Shown: positions 1 to 12,434, counted from the first letter of the stretch. The stretch: DNA of 64,000 nt from Diphasiastrum complanatum (GCA_029204225.1 CM055101.1:4370795-4434794); one strand, 5' to 3'. Translations and numbers: made by a program. The notes: a model not told the origin generated them from the sequence alone.

Positions 1-1027
1 AGACATGTTAACTAAAGTAACTTTAACTCATAGTTAAGTATACCTCTTATGGTATAGTTGAACGTATTTTTAGTTTAATTCTTAACTAGACCCCTTTCGC
101 GGGAGCGACGCACCTATTGTTTAAGAGGTGTGTTTGTTCGCCCCGTAGAACATATATTGATCTCACACTTCAGTCTCAATCATCGAGAGAGAAGAGTTTA
201 TGCTTATGTAAGAGATTGAAGAAGTGAATAGAGTTTTGTGAGTTATTCCCCCTTATCTCTGTTCTCTGCACTGTTGAGTGTGAGTGATCTTAAGTCTGCT
301 AACAATCTCTAACACATTTCATGAATTACTCTCTGATCAGACAGACGCTCTAGTGCATTACAGTCGTTTGTTGTGTTTCCGTAAAGCATGCTCTAAAGAA
401 CTATCTTAAAATCATCTTATTCGTCTGTTGCCAATACTTTCTTTTCGACACTCGAATAATGACTATCTTTGTGCAGTCTAGCACGATCATTGAATTAAGT
501 TGTATGTATACAAATGAGATGACAGTTCCTGTCTGAAGAATTGAGTCTCTGATCTATTTTCCTGATTGGCATTGACATAAGTTTCTAACGTGCTCTTAAA
601 CCATTTGTGCTCTTTAACCATTAAGTTGGGCTTTAGTTGTTAAGGACTATTGTCTAGGAACGAATAGTTCGCGAATTCAATTAATCAATTGTCTGCACAG
701 TCGCGAATACATCGAACAATTCCCAATTTTCTGTTGACACCATAGTCAGCCAGAGTGTAGTCTGTTGTACCACTTTGATAACATTTCATTTGTAGAATGC
801 GTTTCCTTCAATTCGATAGAGGCCAGATTGTTGTTCTGAATTCATTAACATTACCCATTCCAAATATAAGTAATACTGGTTACTTTTTAATGTCTGTCGA
901 CAACCAGAATAACATTCAAAACCACCTGCCATAATTATACCAAAAACATAATTTTCTAACGCTATCTTCTGTGGGAACGATACTTTTCACTACAAAATCT
1001 ATATTAAACCTGTTGGTATAGTACGAC
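1..1027 (+). mobile_element. LTR fragment, family F, cut by window start
   Basis: Nearly identical to 47093-48106, which lies inside an LTR whose start is visible at 46857 (TGTGATGCC after a purine tract). No ORF of note. The strand is inferred from that copy. The left end is missing because the window begins inside it. It joins a copia fragment at about 1028, exactly as the other copy does, so the two are duplicates of one composite and not a matched LTR pair. Confidence 0.6.
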
Positions 1028-2075
1028 ATCACCTGAATTATTCTTTTGTACAACAAATGTCTAAACAATCTATTGTTGTTGATCTCGATTATCCAGATAG
1101 GAAAGTCAAATTATCTGTTTGTCAAGACTATCTAGTCAATAAACTGCCCATGAAACCATTTAAATCAAGCCATCAGCATGTTGCTAGAGGATTGTTTGGT
1201 GTACTTTATCAAGAAGAAATTTGAAGGCTTCAATTGTTTTAGAATCTTCAAGAAGCATGCAGAGAAAGAAATTGGCAAACAAATCAACGGCCTGAGGTCC
1301 GACAATGGTAGAGAGTACATCTCTACCGAACTCAAGGAGTACTGCCAGAGCCAAGGCATTGAACAACAATTTATCACTCCTTATTCACCTCAATCTAATG
1401 GCTTAGCCGAGAGGAAGAATCATGCCCTGGTCGAGTCTGCCAAATGTATGCTAACACATGAATCTTTGCCAAAGAGCTTCTGGGCTGAAGCTATCTCCAC
1501 TACAGCTTACGTCCAAAACATATGTTTGACTAAGGCCCTCATAGGCAAAACACCACATGAGGTCTGGACAGGCTATAAGGCTTCAATGAAGAACCTTTGT
1601 GTGTTCGGATGCATCGCCTATGCGCAGATCCCAAAGGAGACGAGAAAGAAATTAAACTTCTAAGGTCTCAAGACCATCCTTATCGGATACACTTCATCTG
1701 ACAATACTTACAAGCTATATGACTCTGATACCTAGCAGATTTTATTCAATAGGATACAGTCTTTATCGAGGATGAGTTCGATGACTTCAAAGGCAAAGGC
1801 AAAGTTCCATGCGAACCTTTGATGCCTCTGCCTCCGATATGACAATTCGAGCCTTTGGCTCAAGCGTGCCTCTAGTCGATGGACTACTCAACAACAAGTC
1901 AGATGAAGAAGTTGCTATTACTCAGCAATAACAAATTCAAGGACTAGATCATCAGCCGATGCCACTTCCTCCAAGAAGATCAAACCGAGTGCACACATAG
2001 CCCACGAGGTACATTCCTGAGTTTGCATGTCTTTTAATGCAAGAGTCGACTACGATCAAAAAGGCTTCTCTTTTA
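1028..2075 (+). pseudogene. Copia family A pre-integrase/integrase fragment
   Basis: Remnant of Ty1/copia pol. The start (1040-1190) matches the GAG-pre-integrase segment. An open stretch at 1178-1663 encodes integrase core: it keeps RSDNG (second catalytic Asp) and SNGLAERKN (catalytic Glu), then SFWAEA, the KTPHEVWTG block and VFGCIAYA. The N-terminal part of the core, with the first catalytic Asp (usually in FIDD), is missing. It has been replaced by a direct join between ARGL and VYFIKKK that shifts the frame. Stops follow at 1661 and in the linker. Similarity ends near 2075, where minus-strand gypsy sequence begins. A dead fragment of the element seen at 14-24, 32-35 and 60-63 kb. Confidence 0.85.
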
Positions 2076-2079
2076 TTAC

Positions 2080-2985
2080 CTTTTTTAGTTGAACTTTTGG
2101 CTTTCTTCACTCCCTTAAGAAAATTCGTTAGAGACAATGCAATTTAGGCATAGTCTTTAATGAATTTATGAAAAAACCCTGTGAAGCCCAAAAAAATTTA
2201 ACTTTCCTATTGGTTTTTAGGGCCAATTACGAACTTTTTGGACCTTATCGTATCGATCTCTAGACCTCGATTGAAAACGATATGTCCCAAATACTTGAGC
2301 CTTGTTTGAATGAACTCACACTTAGACTCCTTAGCATAAAGCTTTGCTTGCCTTAGATTATCTAAGATTGTATGCAAATGCGCCTCGTGCTCCTCAAGAG
2401 TCTTACTGTAAATCAGTATGTCATCAAACAATACCACGAGAAACTTCCTTAGATATGGACGAAGAATATCGTTCATCATCTGTTGGAAGGTTGTCGAGGT
2501 ATTAGTTAGACCAAGAGTAAAACTAAAAATCTGTAATGGCTACAATGAAAACCAGTTTTGAAAACACCCTGACCTAAGGTCCAATTTGGTGAAATACTTA
2601 GCACCATTCAATCGGTCCATTAAGTCATCCATCTGAGGTAAGGGATAACGGTTCTTAATAGTCATCTTATTAAGCTTTTTCTAATCGACACAAAGATGAA
2701 TACCATTGTCTTTCTTGCCGGTTAACAAAATAGGCGCTCCCAAAGAGGACTTACTGGGTGTAATATGACCCTTACGTAATAACTCTTTAAGTTGACTAGC
2801 AACTTCATCTTCTTCCTTCCAGCTCATCTTGTAGGGCAAAAATGATATAGGAGAGCTATCGGGAAGAAGATTTATATGATGGTCTACTCCCCGTAAGGGG
2901 AAAAGACCCTTAGGCAACTGCTCAGAGAATATATTAGTATATTCCTCCCTAATTCTCTTAAAGATTTTGCCCTCAGGCAAAGATT
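2080..2985 (-). pseudogene. Gypsy reverse transcriptase remnant
   Basis: Ty3/gypsy RT on the minus strand. 2681-2980 encodes the N-terminal part (PLRGVDHHINLLPDSSPIS, then LLRKGHITPSKSSLGAPILL and a degenerate RVCVDYR-like box ending LCVD). 2490-2680 carries the pieces [20 protein letters not shown] and LDLRSG with frame breaks. 2207-2479 holds FLVVLFDDILIYSK; LFDD replaces the usual FVDD/YIDD catalytic box but keeps both Asp residues. It continues with the LRQAKLYAKESKCEF and YLGHIV motifs. Several stops and frameshifts make it non-functional. RNase H and integrase are not seen next to it. Confidence 0.88.
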
Positions 2986-2998
2986 ATAGATTTACATC

Positions 2999-3480
2999 TC
3001 AAAAAGACAATTCTTTAGGGAAAGATGAAACATCAACATTGAAATTATGAGTACTAAAAGCATCCATGTGCGATTCATCTTTCAGATAACATAAATATGA
3101 ATAATACTCAAAATCCAAACTACATTGATTAGCCTTATGAGCATTTACAAAAGGTAGATCAGGCTCATCACCTTTAATACAAACCAATGAGTCACTATGC
3201 AAGAAAGAGGTACTATGAGAAACATAATATTTTTTTAAGGACTCATTCCTAGCATAAAATCACTCTTTACATAGGATTAAAGTTACCTTAGAGAAATTCA
3301 TAACATGAAAAGATAAATTATCTACATAGCCCTAAATCTTCAACGGCATGTGGGGGACAAAGAGCTCCCAGACCTGCTGCTCCCCACCATTGTGGTCACT
3401 TGGTGCAGTTGCCAATTGCAACTTCTGCACCAACTTAGCATTAATAAAATTATGCATAGAACGGTCGTCAAACGATCATC
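2999..3480 (-). pseudogene. Gypsy protease and protease-RT linker remnant
   Basis: Minus strand, immediately upstream of the RT remnant. Near 3400-3470 one frame reads MHNFINAKLVQKLQL, the retropepsin region that normally follows the catalytic D-S/T-G. Here the triad position reads DDR, so the active site is lost. A 67-codon open stretch (3202-2999) covers the linker to RT. Assignment rests on the NFI-A-LVQKL pattern typical of gypsy protease and on its place between gag and RT. Confidence 0.6.
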
Positions 3481-3579
3481 AAAAGGAACACTCATGGGTT
3501 GGCTACCTACGAACCCACTCATACGAATGAGTTCATGAGGTCCAAAAACTACAGTGTTAAAACAACAATTCATAGAAAT

Positions 3580-4090
3580 TGTTTCATCTTTAAAACATAC
3601 AATGCAAGAAATAGAAGAATTATCTTGTTCCTTTAAGGAGCGGCCACCCTTTTTTCGTCTCTTTGGGCAATCCTTGGAAAGGTGCCCCTTCTCCATGTAG
3701 GAGAAACACAACCTGTTGTTTTTGGCCTTATCAAAGTCAGCTCTCTCTAACCGATGGTGCTTCTTTTTATTCCATGAAGGGGAAGCTTTGTCAACCACTC
3801 GCTCCTTGCCCTTTTTGAATAGTAGATTGTGCATGGAGAAATGTGAAGTCCATCGATCCAACCAGGCCAAGACCACATCTTGGTGTCTATCCTTTTTCTC
3901 TAGTAAAAAACTCCGGATTAAACATCGGGTTAAGGAGGGCTTGCTAAGATTGGGACATAGCCCGCATTTCGGCCTCCACCCGCTCATGTTTAGTCCGTAT
4001 GTCAACAATTTGTTGCTGCAACAAATTAATTGCACACGTCATAATATCCATATCAGTCCATAGGGGACTTGGAGCTCGAGTTTCTTCCAT
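3580..4090 (-). pseudogene. Gypsy gag remnant with damaged zinc knuckle
   Basis: The likely start is the ATG at 4090 (MEETRAPSPLW...), followed by a short coiled segment (INLLQQQIVDIRTKHERVEAEM). A stop lies near 3955, and most of gag appears deleted. Further on, a basic stretch leads to the knuckle CFSYMEKGHLSKDCPKR. This is a CCHC motif in which the second Cys has become Tyr. Order on the minus strand is gag, protease, RT, as in gypsy elements. The bases upstream (4091-4360) would be its leader. Confidence 0.7.
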
Positions 4091-5270
4091 AGGAAAAGCA
4101 GTATGTAGCTAGAAGGTTGAGGAAAAATGGAGAACAACAGTATCAAAACCGTTAAAAATTGATAACTAGAGAAGGGCTCAAGAAATCAAGTAAACTTGAG
4201 CACTAACAAACTCTACAAACAACTTTGAGAATGAGGTAGAGGAAAATGAATGTACATCCTTTATTCCCTTCCTCAAAGCTTTCCCCTCTCCTCATGCAAA
4301 AAGGACAGTTGGGACCCAATAAAGTCCCGATTTGTCCCTTCTAGGGTTTTCATACCATGTGGGACCATAAAATGGTGCCACATGGCCCATGGACCCCAAT
4401 AAATCATTAAACTTGGTTAAGTTTTGTCTCTCTCCTCCAAACTCCTACGTACTTTTCTCTACTCCTAAGCCTAGGAGATTAGCAGGTATAGAAGAGAAGG
4501 GAGAGAGCTGTAGAGATGAAGGGGGAGAGCTGTACGTTAAAAAAAGATAGCTACCAAGTTTCAACTTGGCCTCAATCTTTTAAGATTCATAAACTATTGT
4601 ATTATGGTAACTTAGAATTTATTGTCTTCTTCTTAGTAAATACGATTTGAAACTCAATGTTTGCTTTCATAAACTTTTAAAACATGGCTTTGCCAAAGGT
4701 TCCTTTGTGAGGGAAGCGTGGGGAGTGTACATTCTCCCAAGTCTCCCTTACAAATGGTCTATTCATGTTTACAATGAGTGAGGGCTGCGTGGGGAAAGAC
4801 CGTTCTCCCCCTCCCTCCTTTCTTTCTTTTATTGATTTCTCTCTCTCGTACGGATCTGTAACAACCCCTCCGTACGGATCTATATAGGTCCTCCTCCCAA
4901 ACCTCGAGGAACGGGGTGCGTAGGTTTACAGGCTCACACTGCAGCGAGCCTGAGGCCCATAAAATTTTTATTTTTATTATTTTTTTAATGAAAAAGGCCA
5001 GGGGAAGAAATATTCTCCCACCCGATCCGTACCACAGGCTTGCGGACTGAACAAGACTGTTCAGACCCGCCGACGGCTTTCATCTCTTTATTTTGGTTTT
5101 TTTGTTTTTTTTTTGAAACAAAACTCAAAACAAAAAGAGTTAAAGGGGGAAGAACAAATCAAGAAAATGAAATTCTAAACTTTAAGCATAAAGTTCAGAA
5201 GGATTTTCAAACTATTACTAGGCTATTACAAATCATTTCTAATAAAAAAAACCAAAGGTAAAGCTTAAAG
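4091..5270. other. Non-coding, LTR/leader-like sequence
   Basis: No gene recognised. It contains a TATA-like TATATAG at 4881-4887 just after two copies of CGTACGGATC (4848-4879). It also has two copies of a phrase around GCGTGGGGA...TTCTCCC (4708-4805) and A/T homopolymers at 4970-5130. It may be the LTR of the adjacent minus-strand gypsy, but I could not place clear TG/CA ends or a primer site. Confidence 0.3.
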
Positions 5271-5524
5271 TTACTATTGTGCTTTAAGCTGACCTTTTGC
5301 TTTTACATATGCAAACCAGAATTTTGAGGCTTGAATAGTAAAAAGAATTACCAATGTGAATTGCCTGTTTTAATCCATATGAACCATTCACATGCCAACC
5401 TTTTCCCAAGAAAACTTGAACAAAGGTTAAAACTAAAATGACCACATTCCATATGAAGGAATACCCAACTACATAAGCAAAAATGGAAACGTATGCACCT
5501 CGAAATGTTACAAATCCCATAAAT

Positions 5525-5686
5525 TTTCGATCGCCTTGAAGGTTCCGCACACCCTAGATGACGCACCGTATCTGCCCATCCATAGGGTCACAACCAACCC
5601 ACCCCCATGCACTGGAGCTATCGACATAGTCATGCCTAGTTGAGCCTCCTATGATAAGTGGCGTCCCATACACAACTATAAAACTC
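5525..5686. repeat. Dispersed repeat R, short copy
   Basis: Matches 28170-28330 and 30650-30810, including the phrase CCCACCCCCATGCACTGGAG. The bases just left (5284-5524) hold a hydrophobic minus-strand reading frame that I could not assign and that runs into this repeat, so it is probably not a gene. Confidence 0.6.
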
Positions 5687-5694
5687 TGTGTTTA

Positions 5695-6058
5695 TTTACG
5701 CAGATTATCCATGCGACACCCAACAGTCAATTTTCCGAAATTTTGTTTGCATGGAACATCCACGCGTGGATTATCCACGCCAAAAAGTTTTTGAACACAC
5801 CTCCGGCCAGTCCACCGGTGTTTTTCTGACATGGCGCCGAAAAATTTATGCGCGTGGATAATCCGCACGAAATTGAATTTTGAAAATTCAATTTCGTGTT
5901 TCGGAGGGAACGTTGGCGGCCTCGAAAGGTAGTTTTCGCGTGGATAATCCACGCGTGGATTATCCACGCAGATTTCAGTTTGTTCACCGGACCGGACCGG
6001 ATGTTAAAGAATTCCACGCGTGGATATCTTCTGCATGGATTATCCACGCATTTTTTTT
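5695..6058. repeat. Foldback (MITE-like) element built from GCGTGGATAATCCACGC palindromes
   Basis: The centre is a perfect inverted repeat, 5866-5881 against 5883-5898 (16-bp arms, 1-bp spacer). Variants of CGCGTGGATTATCCACGC recur at about 5760, 5850, 5938-5970, 6014 and 6035. The ends are mutually inverted (ACGCAGATTATCCATGCG near 5699; GCATGGATTATCCACGCAT near 6033). No coding capacity. It fits a non-autonomous foldback transposon. A target-site duplication was not resolved because the right end runs into a T tract. Confidence 0.6.
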
Positions 6059-6059
6059 T

Positions 6060-6250
6060 TTGCATGTTGATAATGACATGAAATTATTTAAATAAATATA
6101 TTTCTAAATTGAATTACATTATGATGAGGTTATACATACTTTTCTAAAGTGAATTATATTACGATGAGGTTTTTTTTTTTTTTTTGCATGTTGATAATGA
6201 AATGGAATTAGATGAATAAATATTTTTCTAAAGTGAATTATATCATGATG
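6060..6250. repeat. Two-unit AT-rich tandem repeat
   Basis: GCATGTTGATAATGA begins at 6062 and again at 6186, 124 bp apart. Each unit continues with similar AAATATTTTTCTAAAGTGAATTA-type sequence and a GATGAGGT phrase. A poly-T run precedes each unit. No function is suggested. Confidence 0.6.
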
Positions 6251-6744
6251 TTCCTAGATGATTGAGATTTTTGATGAGGTAGGCCACCTACTTTTGTAAG
6301 ACAGTTGACTCGAGCTACCAAGAGGGTAATTATGCATGATCTAAGCCTTTGATAGCCAGGGGTTTAGGGTCTACCCCTAATGGCACTCTATCTAATCTCA
6401 TATCCGAGATCATTTGATATGGATTGAGAGCTCATTTTGTACATACTTTGAGAGATTATCAAGAGATGGTGATTTTGGCAAGTTTGCTCTTTAATGAGGA
6501 ATTGATGAATGATGAATGTGATATTTTTTGTGCCTAATGAATAGATCTGAATCTAGGGATGTGAAGATCAATTATTTCTAGTTTTATTGTGGTGTTCGAA
6601 AGCTCTTGCCAATTAGATGCAAAATAGGTTGAATTGCATGCTAGTTTTCTATCTATTAGATGTAAGTGAAACCTTTGATGTTTTTTCAATGTTTTAGTAT
6701 CCAAATGAGGTTCATAACCTCTGATTTTAACATGGTATCAGAGC
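6250..6744 (+). mobile_element. Candidate copia LTR end with primer-binding site
   Basis: TGGTATCAGAGC at 6733-6744 is the classic tRNA-iMet primer-binding site of plant copia elements, directly after ...TTTTAACA, which would be an LTR 3' end. The upstream 480 bp would then be the LTR, but its start is not clear and no second copy exists in the window. No gag follows that I can recognise. Confidence 0.45.
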
Positions 6745-9740
6745 CCAAATGCAATTACAAGTTGATGATTGTTTAATTTTTATTGCCCTTATTACTACCT
6801 TAAGTTTGATGATGTTCCTTCAAGTGTGAATGAAACTGTAGGAACAAAAGAGTGATTTGATGTAATGAAAAGTGAGTATATGATGCATTGTTTGAGATAC
6901 TTGTAAAACTATTGATCTTCCATCAAATATGTTTACATATCCCCTGCTCCAGAGGATCTGTTTACTACGTTTCTTTTACTTGCTTTTTCTTCAGAATCGT
7001 TTCTGCCTGTTACCAGGCTTCATGGCATTCATTAGACGTATTCTTGATTTAACAATACCAAACCAGACAGAAGGGAACAGATTCTCATTGTAGTATAGCT
7101 TTTTGTCCTGCCTGTCAGAGGACTACTCAAGGTCGTCTCTCTTGAATGCACTTACATTCTAACAGGGATGCAAGCCAAGAACGCTCATTCAAATATCAAC
7201 ATGCAGCCCAAATGAACATTCAGTAGTTTCTACAACTATCTACACTTAAAACAGACTGAATCAGAGCCTGTATTCTACTAACACTGAGCTACACTTGCAT
7301 AAACTGACAAAATAAGAAACAAAACTAATCTACAGCATGTTAGAAGTCCAAGAATCAAGATACCAACTAGTCTTTTGATTCTTGGACATCCCAAGAACAT
7401 CAAAAACTAGAATGTTAGAGAATATGCAAGATTTACACCACAGCTCCAGCCTATTTAGTTTACCTGAATGCTGATTCCTACATTAATCCACAAGAAAACA
7501 AGAAATCTAATCCACTCTACGAAAGCAGCAAATCTAATCCACTCTACAGTCCACAACCACACACAATGAACGGAAGGGCATGATCATAGGGGCATCACTC
7601 AAGAAAACCATCATGATCAAGGAGCTCAATGGATGCATCTAACTCGTGGAGGCTCTTCTCATTTCAGCATGGAGTTGATACAATTCTCAAAAAGCTCCTC
7701 TACGCAAAGAGGGAGTCTCTTAAATAAGCAAGAGAGCTTATTAGGTGGCATCCTAGTGGAATTTCCACATTTCACAAATTACAAGTGGAATAATGCTCTC
7801 CACTAGTGGTCACCATCAAAAGGTGGCTCACTCTACTTTCTATAAGAGGGGTCTACTTGCATTTATTACATTTGCCTAGAAATACTAGTTCCTACATGGT
7901 CATTCCATCTTCCGGGATTCACCATGAGGCTTACACAGTTCTTGCATGTCTTTCCTAGCTAGTATTCCTCGGCTCTCATACTCGGCTCTCAATCTTCATT
8001 AGTCTCATCTTCTTAGAAACCTCCTCGGTCTAAGGTGAGAGGTGCTCTTGAGTTACTATGTCCGAGTATCTTGGGGATTCGGCAGAATCAGCCAACATCA
8101 TCCCACCCCTAATGTGTTGCAGGACCCACTGCAACTCATATTGGACGATGTCGCTCCGCTTTGCATTGGCATCTTCGATCGTCACTTGGAAAAGCATAGA
8201 TCCTCGTTCACTTTCATAAAACCAACTGCTTATTGTCGCCAGTCTTTATCACAAAAACTATTTTTTTAATGCATTGTCGTAGTTTAACCAGAATGTCTTA
8301 TTGCTGCAATTGGTTGACATTCTCAAAATTGGAGAGCTCTCAGCAGCTTCACAACTTGCATGCTCGAGTGCTTTCCATGTGTCTCCTTGTTTTGTCACTT
8401 GTATCTGCCATTGACGGTTTCATCTTTGGTTTCTTGGAAAATTCTATCTTCTGGGAGATCTGTATCATCCATTTTCTTCTAGGTGTTTCCGTGGTTCTTC
8501 TCTTAGTCGAAGTTCCAATCTTAAGAAAAATCTTCGATCTGGTAGGTTGCACAAACTTTGGTTATCAGTCTCAAGGGGATGGACTCATCATCAAGAAATT
8601 GGTGGTAGGAACAAATTTGGATGACGGTTTGATAACGATTAGGAAACATGATGAAGGCTTAGTGGAAGGGTGAAGGAACTAATAGTTCTACAGTTGCAGC
8701 CTTGGACCCTTGCAATGTCGAGCTTTGACCACCACTTGCTAGGTGAGGAGCTTGCTTTATTTGCAGGTTCACAGTTGTCTTCATCTTTCATTTTTTTCTG
8801 CAGCTCTTTCTTTTGATTCGTTACTTTTGGATCTCTTTGGGCTTCATAAGAGGGGATTCAACTATCATTGCTCCAGAGAGTTTCTTTTGATCAAGACTGA
8901 TCTGACTCAACTATTGCTTAAGTTTTGTCCTTTCATCCTCAGCTTCTTGAATCTTTCTCTTTATTTCTTCTAGCTGCTTCGCCTGCTTCTTAGGTCTTCT
9001 TTTGGATGATCAACCATTGAAGGTGGTGGTTAGTCTTTGCAAGACATTTGCAATGATCTTTTGGCCGCTTTGGTAAGACTATCAAAACTGGGGATTTCTT
9101 AGAAGAATAGTAAACTGATGATAAACAAACAGATGGAAGGAAGGTGGTGGTGACAACGGTAGATGGTGTGGACGATAGACATGAGAATGGGCGCATAAGT
9201 ATGGCAAGAGGTTGGTTGAAGAAGGAGACTGATTTTCCAATGCTTGTGTTTCCCTTTCTGAAGATCTCGTCATGAATGAGGTACTTTTTCGGATTGAGTC
9301 TCTTTGGATTACCCATCTGCCTTCTTTAGCCTTGTCCACTTGTGACCTTGGTTGTCGATCTTGCTGGGTGTTGTTGCTGGCAATGTGGCTGCTCCAGTGG
9401 ATCCAAGCAGATCCACTCTCTCTCCCCCCAAAAATCGGTTGGTGGGGATGTTGGTACTGGTAACTGGTCATGCTCAGGAATGGATCGGCGTGTGCAACAC
9501 ATAGTTGAAAACACGTTGAAGATGTGACTGGTCTAAAGATGGAACAAATTTTAGCTAAATTTGTTTCGATCTTGTTGTAGTTGACTGGAGTCTCCTCTTA
9601 GATGATTTTCATCATCACTCTCACTTTCAAAAATTATTTCATCATCCTAGCTATTAGAATTTCTATTCTCAACATCTATGGAAGTGGGTGCTTCAAGTAT
9701 AGTTTGACGATTTACTACATCTCTAGGTAGCTCAATCTCA
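6745..9740. other. About 3 kb without a recognised gene
   Basis: Short open frames exist (for example 8233-8673 plus; 9471-9082 and 9316-8990 minus), but none has a motif I know, and overlapping frames are equally open. The minus strand around 8720-9000 reads as a charged, coiled-coil-like stretch (KQLEEIKRKIQEAEDERTKL), broken by stops; it could be an old gag or host exon. Near 7700-7830 the minus strand carries a TATTTAAG box and LTR-like sequence without a partner. Treated as unassigned. Confidence 0.3.
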
Positions 9741-9748
9741 TAGTTAAA

Positions 9749-10492
9749 ATGATGACCTTTATTGATGATATGTCACGTAAGATGTGGATCTACTTCTTGA
9801 AGAAGAAATCAGATGCATTTGATAACTTCAAGAGCTTCAAAGCATTGGTTGAAAATCAGACAGGTAGGAAGATCAAAGTCCTAAGATCAGGTAGTGGAGT
9901 GAGTACAAGTCTAATGACTTCTATGATCTTTGTGATCAATGTGGGATTAAAAGACAATTTACGCAAGCTCATACTCCTGCTCTCAATGGTGTAGCTTAGT
10001 GCAAGAATCGTACGATTGTGAAAAGTGCCAGATCTATGCTAGCTGAGACGAAACTACCAAAAGATTTTTGGTCAGAAGCATTAGATGTTTTGATCCAGTG
10101 GAAATCAAAATCCATATAAGCCGTGATGTTATCTTTGATAAATCCAAGATGTATGAAGATGAGGATGCTGAGAAGATAGACACATCCACTGGGAAAGATG
10201 GTATAGTTAGGATACCGCCTGATGATGATCCATTCATTGACCTTCCGAGTGATGAACATGAGGATACATCTCAAGATACTACTACTCAGCCTCAAGAGAC
10301 AGGTTGGAGAGGTAGGGACAAACCTTTTGGTGCAAGAAGGATTGAAGTTGTAGGTGACAAACACAAGGAGAAGGATTTACCGTGGGATACATTTTCACCG
10401 GGAAGCCGATCACCTAACAAGAAGCTCCCTAAGTGGTTTGAGAGATTGTTGGAGAGCCGCGACATAGATGACTTTCCAGGATCATCTAACTA
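9749..10492 (+). pseudogene. Copia family B integrase and linker remnant
   Basis: It starts in integrase core with MTFIDDMSRKMWIYFLKKK (first catalytic Asp kept). The second Asp box reads RSGSG instead of RSDNG, and the frame then shifts. The Glu region reads NGVA-stop-CKNRT, so the catalytic Glu is lost. After FWSEAL a stretch is missing, and it resumes at ISRDVIFDKSKMYEDEDAE, followed by the acidic linker to RT (10130-10490). Two of the three catalytic positions are damaged. Confidence 0.85.
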
Positions 10493-10499
10493 GGGAGAG

Positions 10500-12105
10500 C
10501 TACGAAGATCAACAAGAGAGAAGACTCAACCTGAAAGGTATGAAGCAAATTATGCTCTCTTATCTAGCGGTATTCAAAGCAAAGAACCTTCGACTTATGG
10601 TGAAGCGAAGGATGATGACATTTGGATCAAGGCCATGGGAGAGGAGATGGAGTCAATTGCTAAGCAACACATGGGACTTAGTAGAACCACCAGTTGGCAA
10701 GAAACCCATTGGTTGCAAATGGGTATACAGGAGTAAGTATCATGCAGATGGAAGTATAGCATAGCACAAGGCAAGATTGGTGATCAAAGGGTACGCACAA
10801 AATAAAGGCATCGACTATGAGGAGACCTTTGTGCCGGTTTGTAAGTGGAATACTCTACGTCTACTTGTTGCTTAAGCTTCAAATTTTGGTTAGCCTTTGC
10901 ATCAGATGGATGTGAAATCTGCTTTTCTAAATGGTGAGTTAGAAGAAAAAGTGTTCATGGATCAACCTGAAGGCTTTGTAGCAAAGGGACAGGAAAATAA
11001 AGTATGTCGCTTGAAGAATATAAAGCGCTTTATGGTCTTAAACAAGCACCACGTGCATGGTATAGCAGGATTGATGCCTACTTTCATTCAAAGGGGGTGG
11101 TGAGACCACATTCTGATCCAAATCTATATGTCTTATGCTTTGATGGTATGGTTGCTTTGATTGCTCTTTATGTTGATGACTTGATTATTACGGGAAATAA
11201 TCAAGAGATGATAGACATGATCAAGAAAGACCTCATGGAACAATTCGAGATGACAGATCTCAGCCTGATGCATTACTGCCTTGGAGTAGAGGTGTGGCAA
11301 AAAGGACACAAAGTGGGTTTAACACACGTAAAGTATGTCAAAGAGTTGCTACACAGGTTTAGGTTGCAGGATTGCAAACCAGTAAACACTCCTATTGAAC
11401 CAGGTAAAAAACTTTCTAAGCTTGATGAGTCACAGTCATTTGATGCTACGCTATATAGACAGTTTTACCTTACCATGAGTAGACCAGATATATGCTATGT
11501 TGTTGGCATTGTAAGTCAGTTTATGGCAGCACCTACGGAAACGCATTGGAAGGCAGCTAAACGCATTTTGCGTTATGTGAAAGGCACTTCAGAGCATGGC
11601 TTGATTTACAAGAAGCATGATGGTTTACCTGAGTTGTTTGGCTATGCGGATGTGGATTGGGGAGGTGACTATGATGATCGTAGATCCACCACAGGGTATG
11701 TATTCCAGTTTTGTGGTAGTTGCTTTTCCTGGTCTAGTAAGAAGCAAAGTACAATTGCTCTTTCCACCACAGAAGCAGAGTATAAGGCAATGTGTAGTGC
11801 AGCACATGAAGCTATATGGTTGAGACAAATCTTGGAAAAAATTGGCATGAAGCAGCAAAATCCCACGACTTTACATAGCGACAGTCAGAGTGGCATTCAG
11901 CTAGCAAACAATCCAATGTTCCATGCGAGAACTAAACACATTGAGATTCAGTATCACTTTATACGTGAGAGACTGTTGAGTCATGAAATTCATGTTTGTT
12001 TATTGTAGCACAGAAGAACAACTAGCTGATATTTTCACTAAGCCACTTACTAGAGAAAAGCTTGATAAGTTTAGATCAAAGCTTTCTGTACTTAAAGTTT
12101 TTTGA
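10500..12105 (+). pseudogene. Copia family B reverse transcriptase and RNase H, nearly intact 3' half
   Basis: RVT_2 begins near 10540 with several frame breaks (GKKPIGCKWVYRSKYHADG; QMDVKSAFLNGELEEKVFM). From 11004 a 334-codon open frame holds YGLKQAPRAWY, the YVDD catalytic box (LYVDDLIITGN), the MTDLSLMHYCLGVEV segment, then SRPDICYVVG. RNase H shows the Asp in GYADVDWGGD, the Glu in STTEAEYKAM, HSDSQSGIQLANNP and TKHIEIQYHFIRE. A stop at 12006-12008 is a one-base slip from the frame that ends in STEEQLADIFTKPL and stops near 12103. The best preserved retroelement coding region in the window. Confidence 0.93.
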
Positions 12106-12150
12106 CTTTAAAGCTATCTATATGACTGTATAAAAAGTAGACTCTACTTT

Positions 12151-12434
12151 CAGGGAGAGAGTTAGAATTGAAGTAGAATCACTGTGTTACTGTACTGTGG
12201 GTCCTATCAATGGATAAGGATCAATTGGCCTCGCCACGAGGCAAGCCGACGGGACACGCATCCCGCCAACGGCAACCTGGGTCATGCATGGGTTGCCTGA
12301 GTGAACAACTATATGGACAGTGTAATTTCATTTTGAGAAATACAGTTGCTATGTGAGCTTGCTATGGAGAGTGTTTCTGTCTGTGTTACTATGCAGCATG
12401 ATCTGTGTTCCTGTGCAAAGCAAATTCGAAGTCT
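12151..12434 (+). mobile_element. 3' LTR and polypurine tract of copia family B
   Basis: A purine tract (CAGGGAGAGAG, 12151-12161) follows the pol stop. The LTR (about 12158-12434) matches 32217-32458, where the primer-binding site follows it, and 62956-63163 inverted. At its right end it joins copia A gag directly at ...CAAATTCGAAGTCTTTG. Confidence 0.8.

Noticed and set aside
5284-5566. Hydrophobic minus-strand ORFs resembling a membrane protein piece
   Set aside because: Two overlapping frames are open, they run into repeat R, and no family is recognisable.
8233-8673. 146-codon plus-strand ORF with hydrophobic segments
   Set aside because: No known motif, no upstream signal, and the opposite strand is also open; not supported as a gene.
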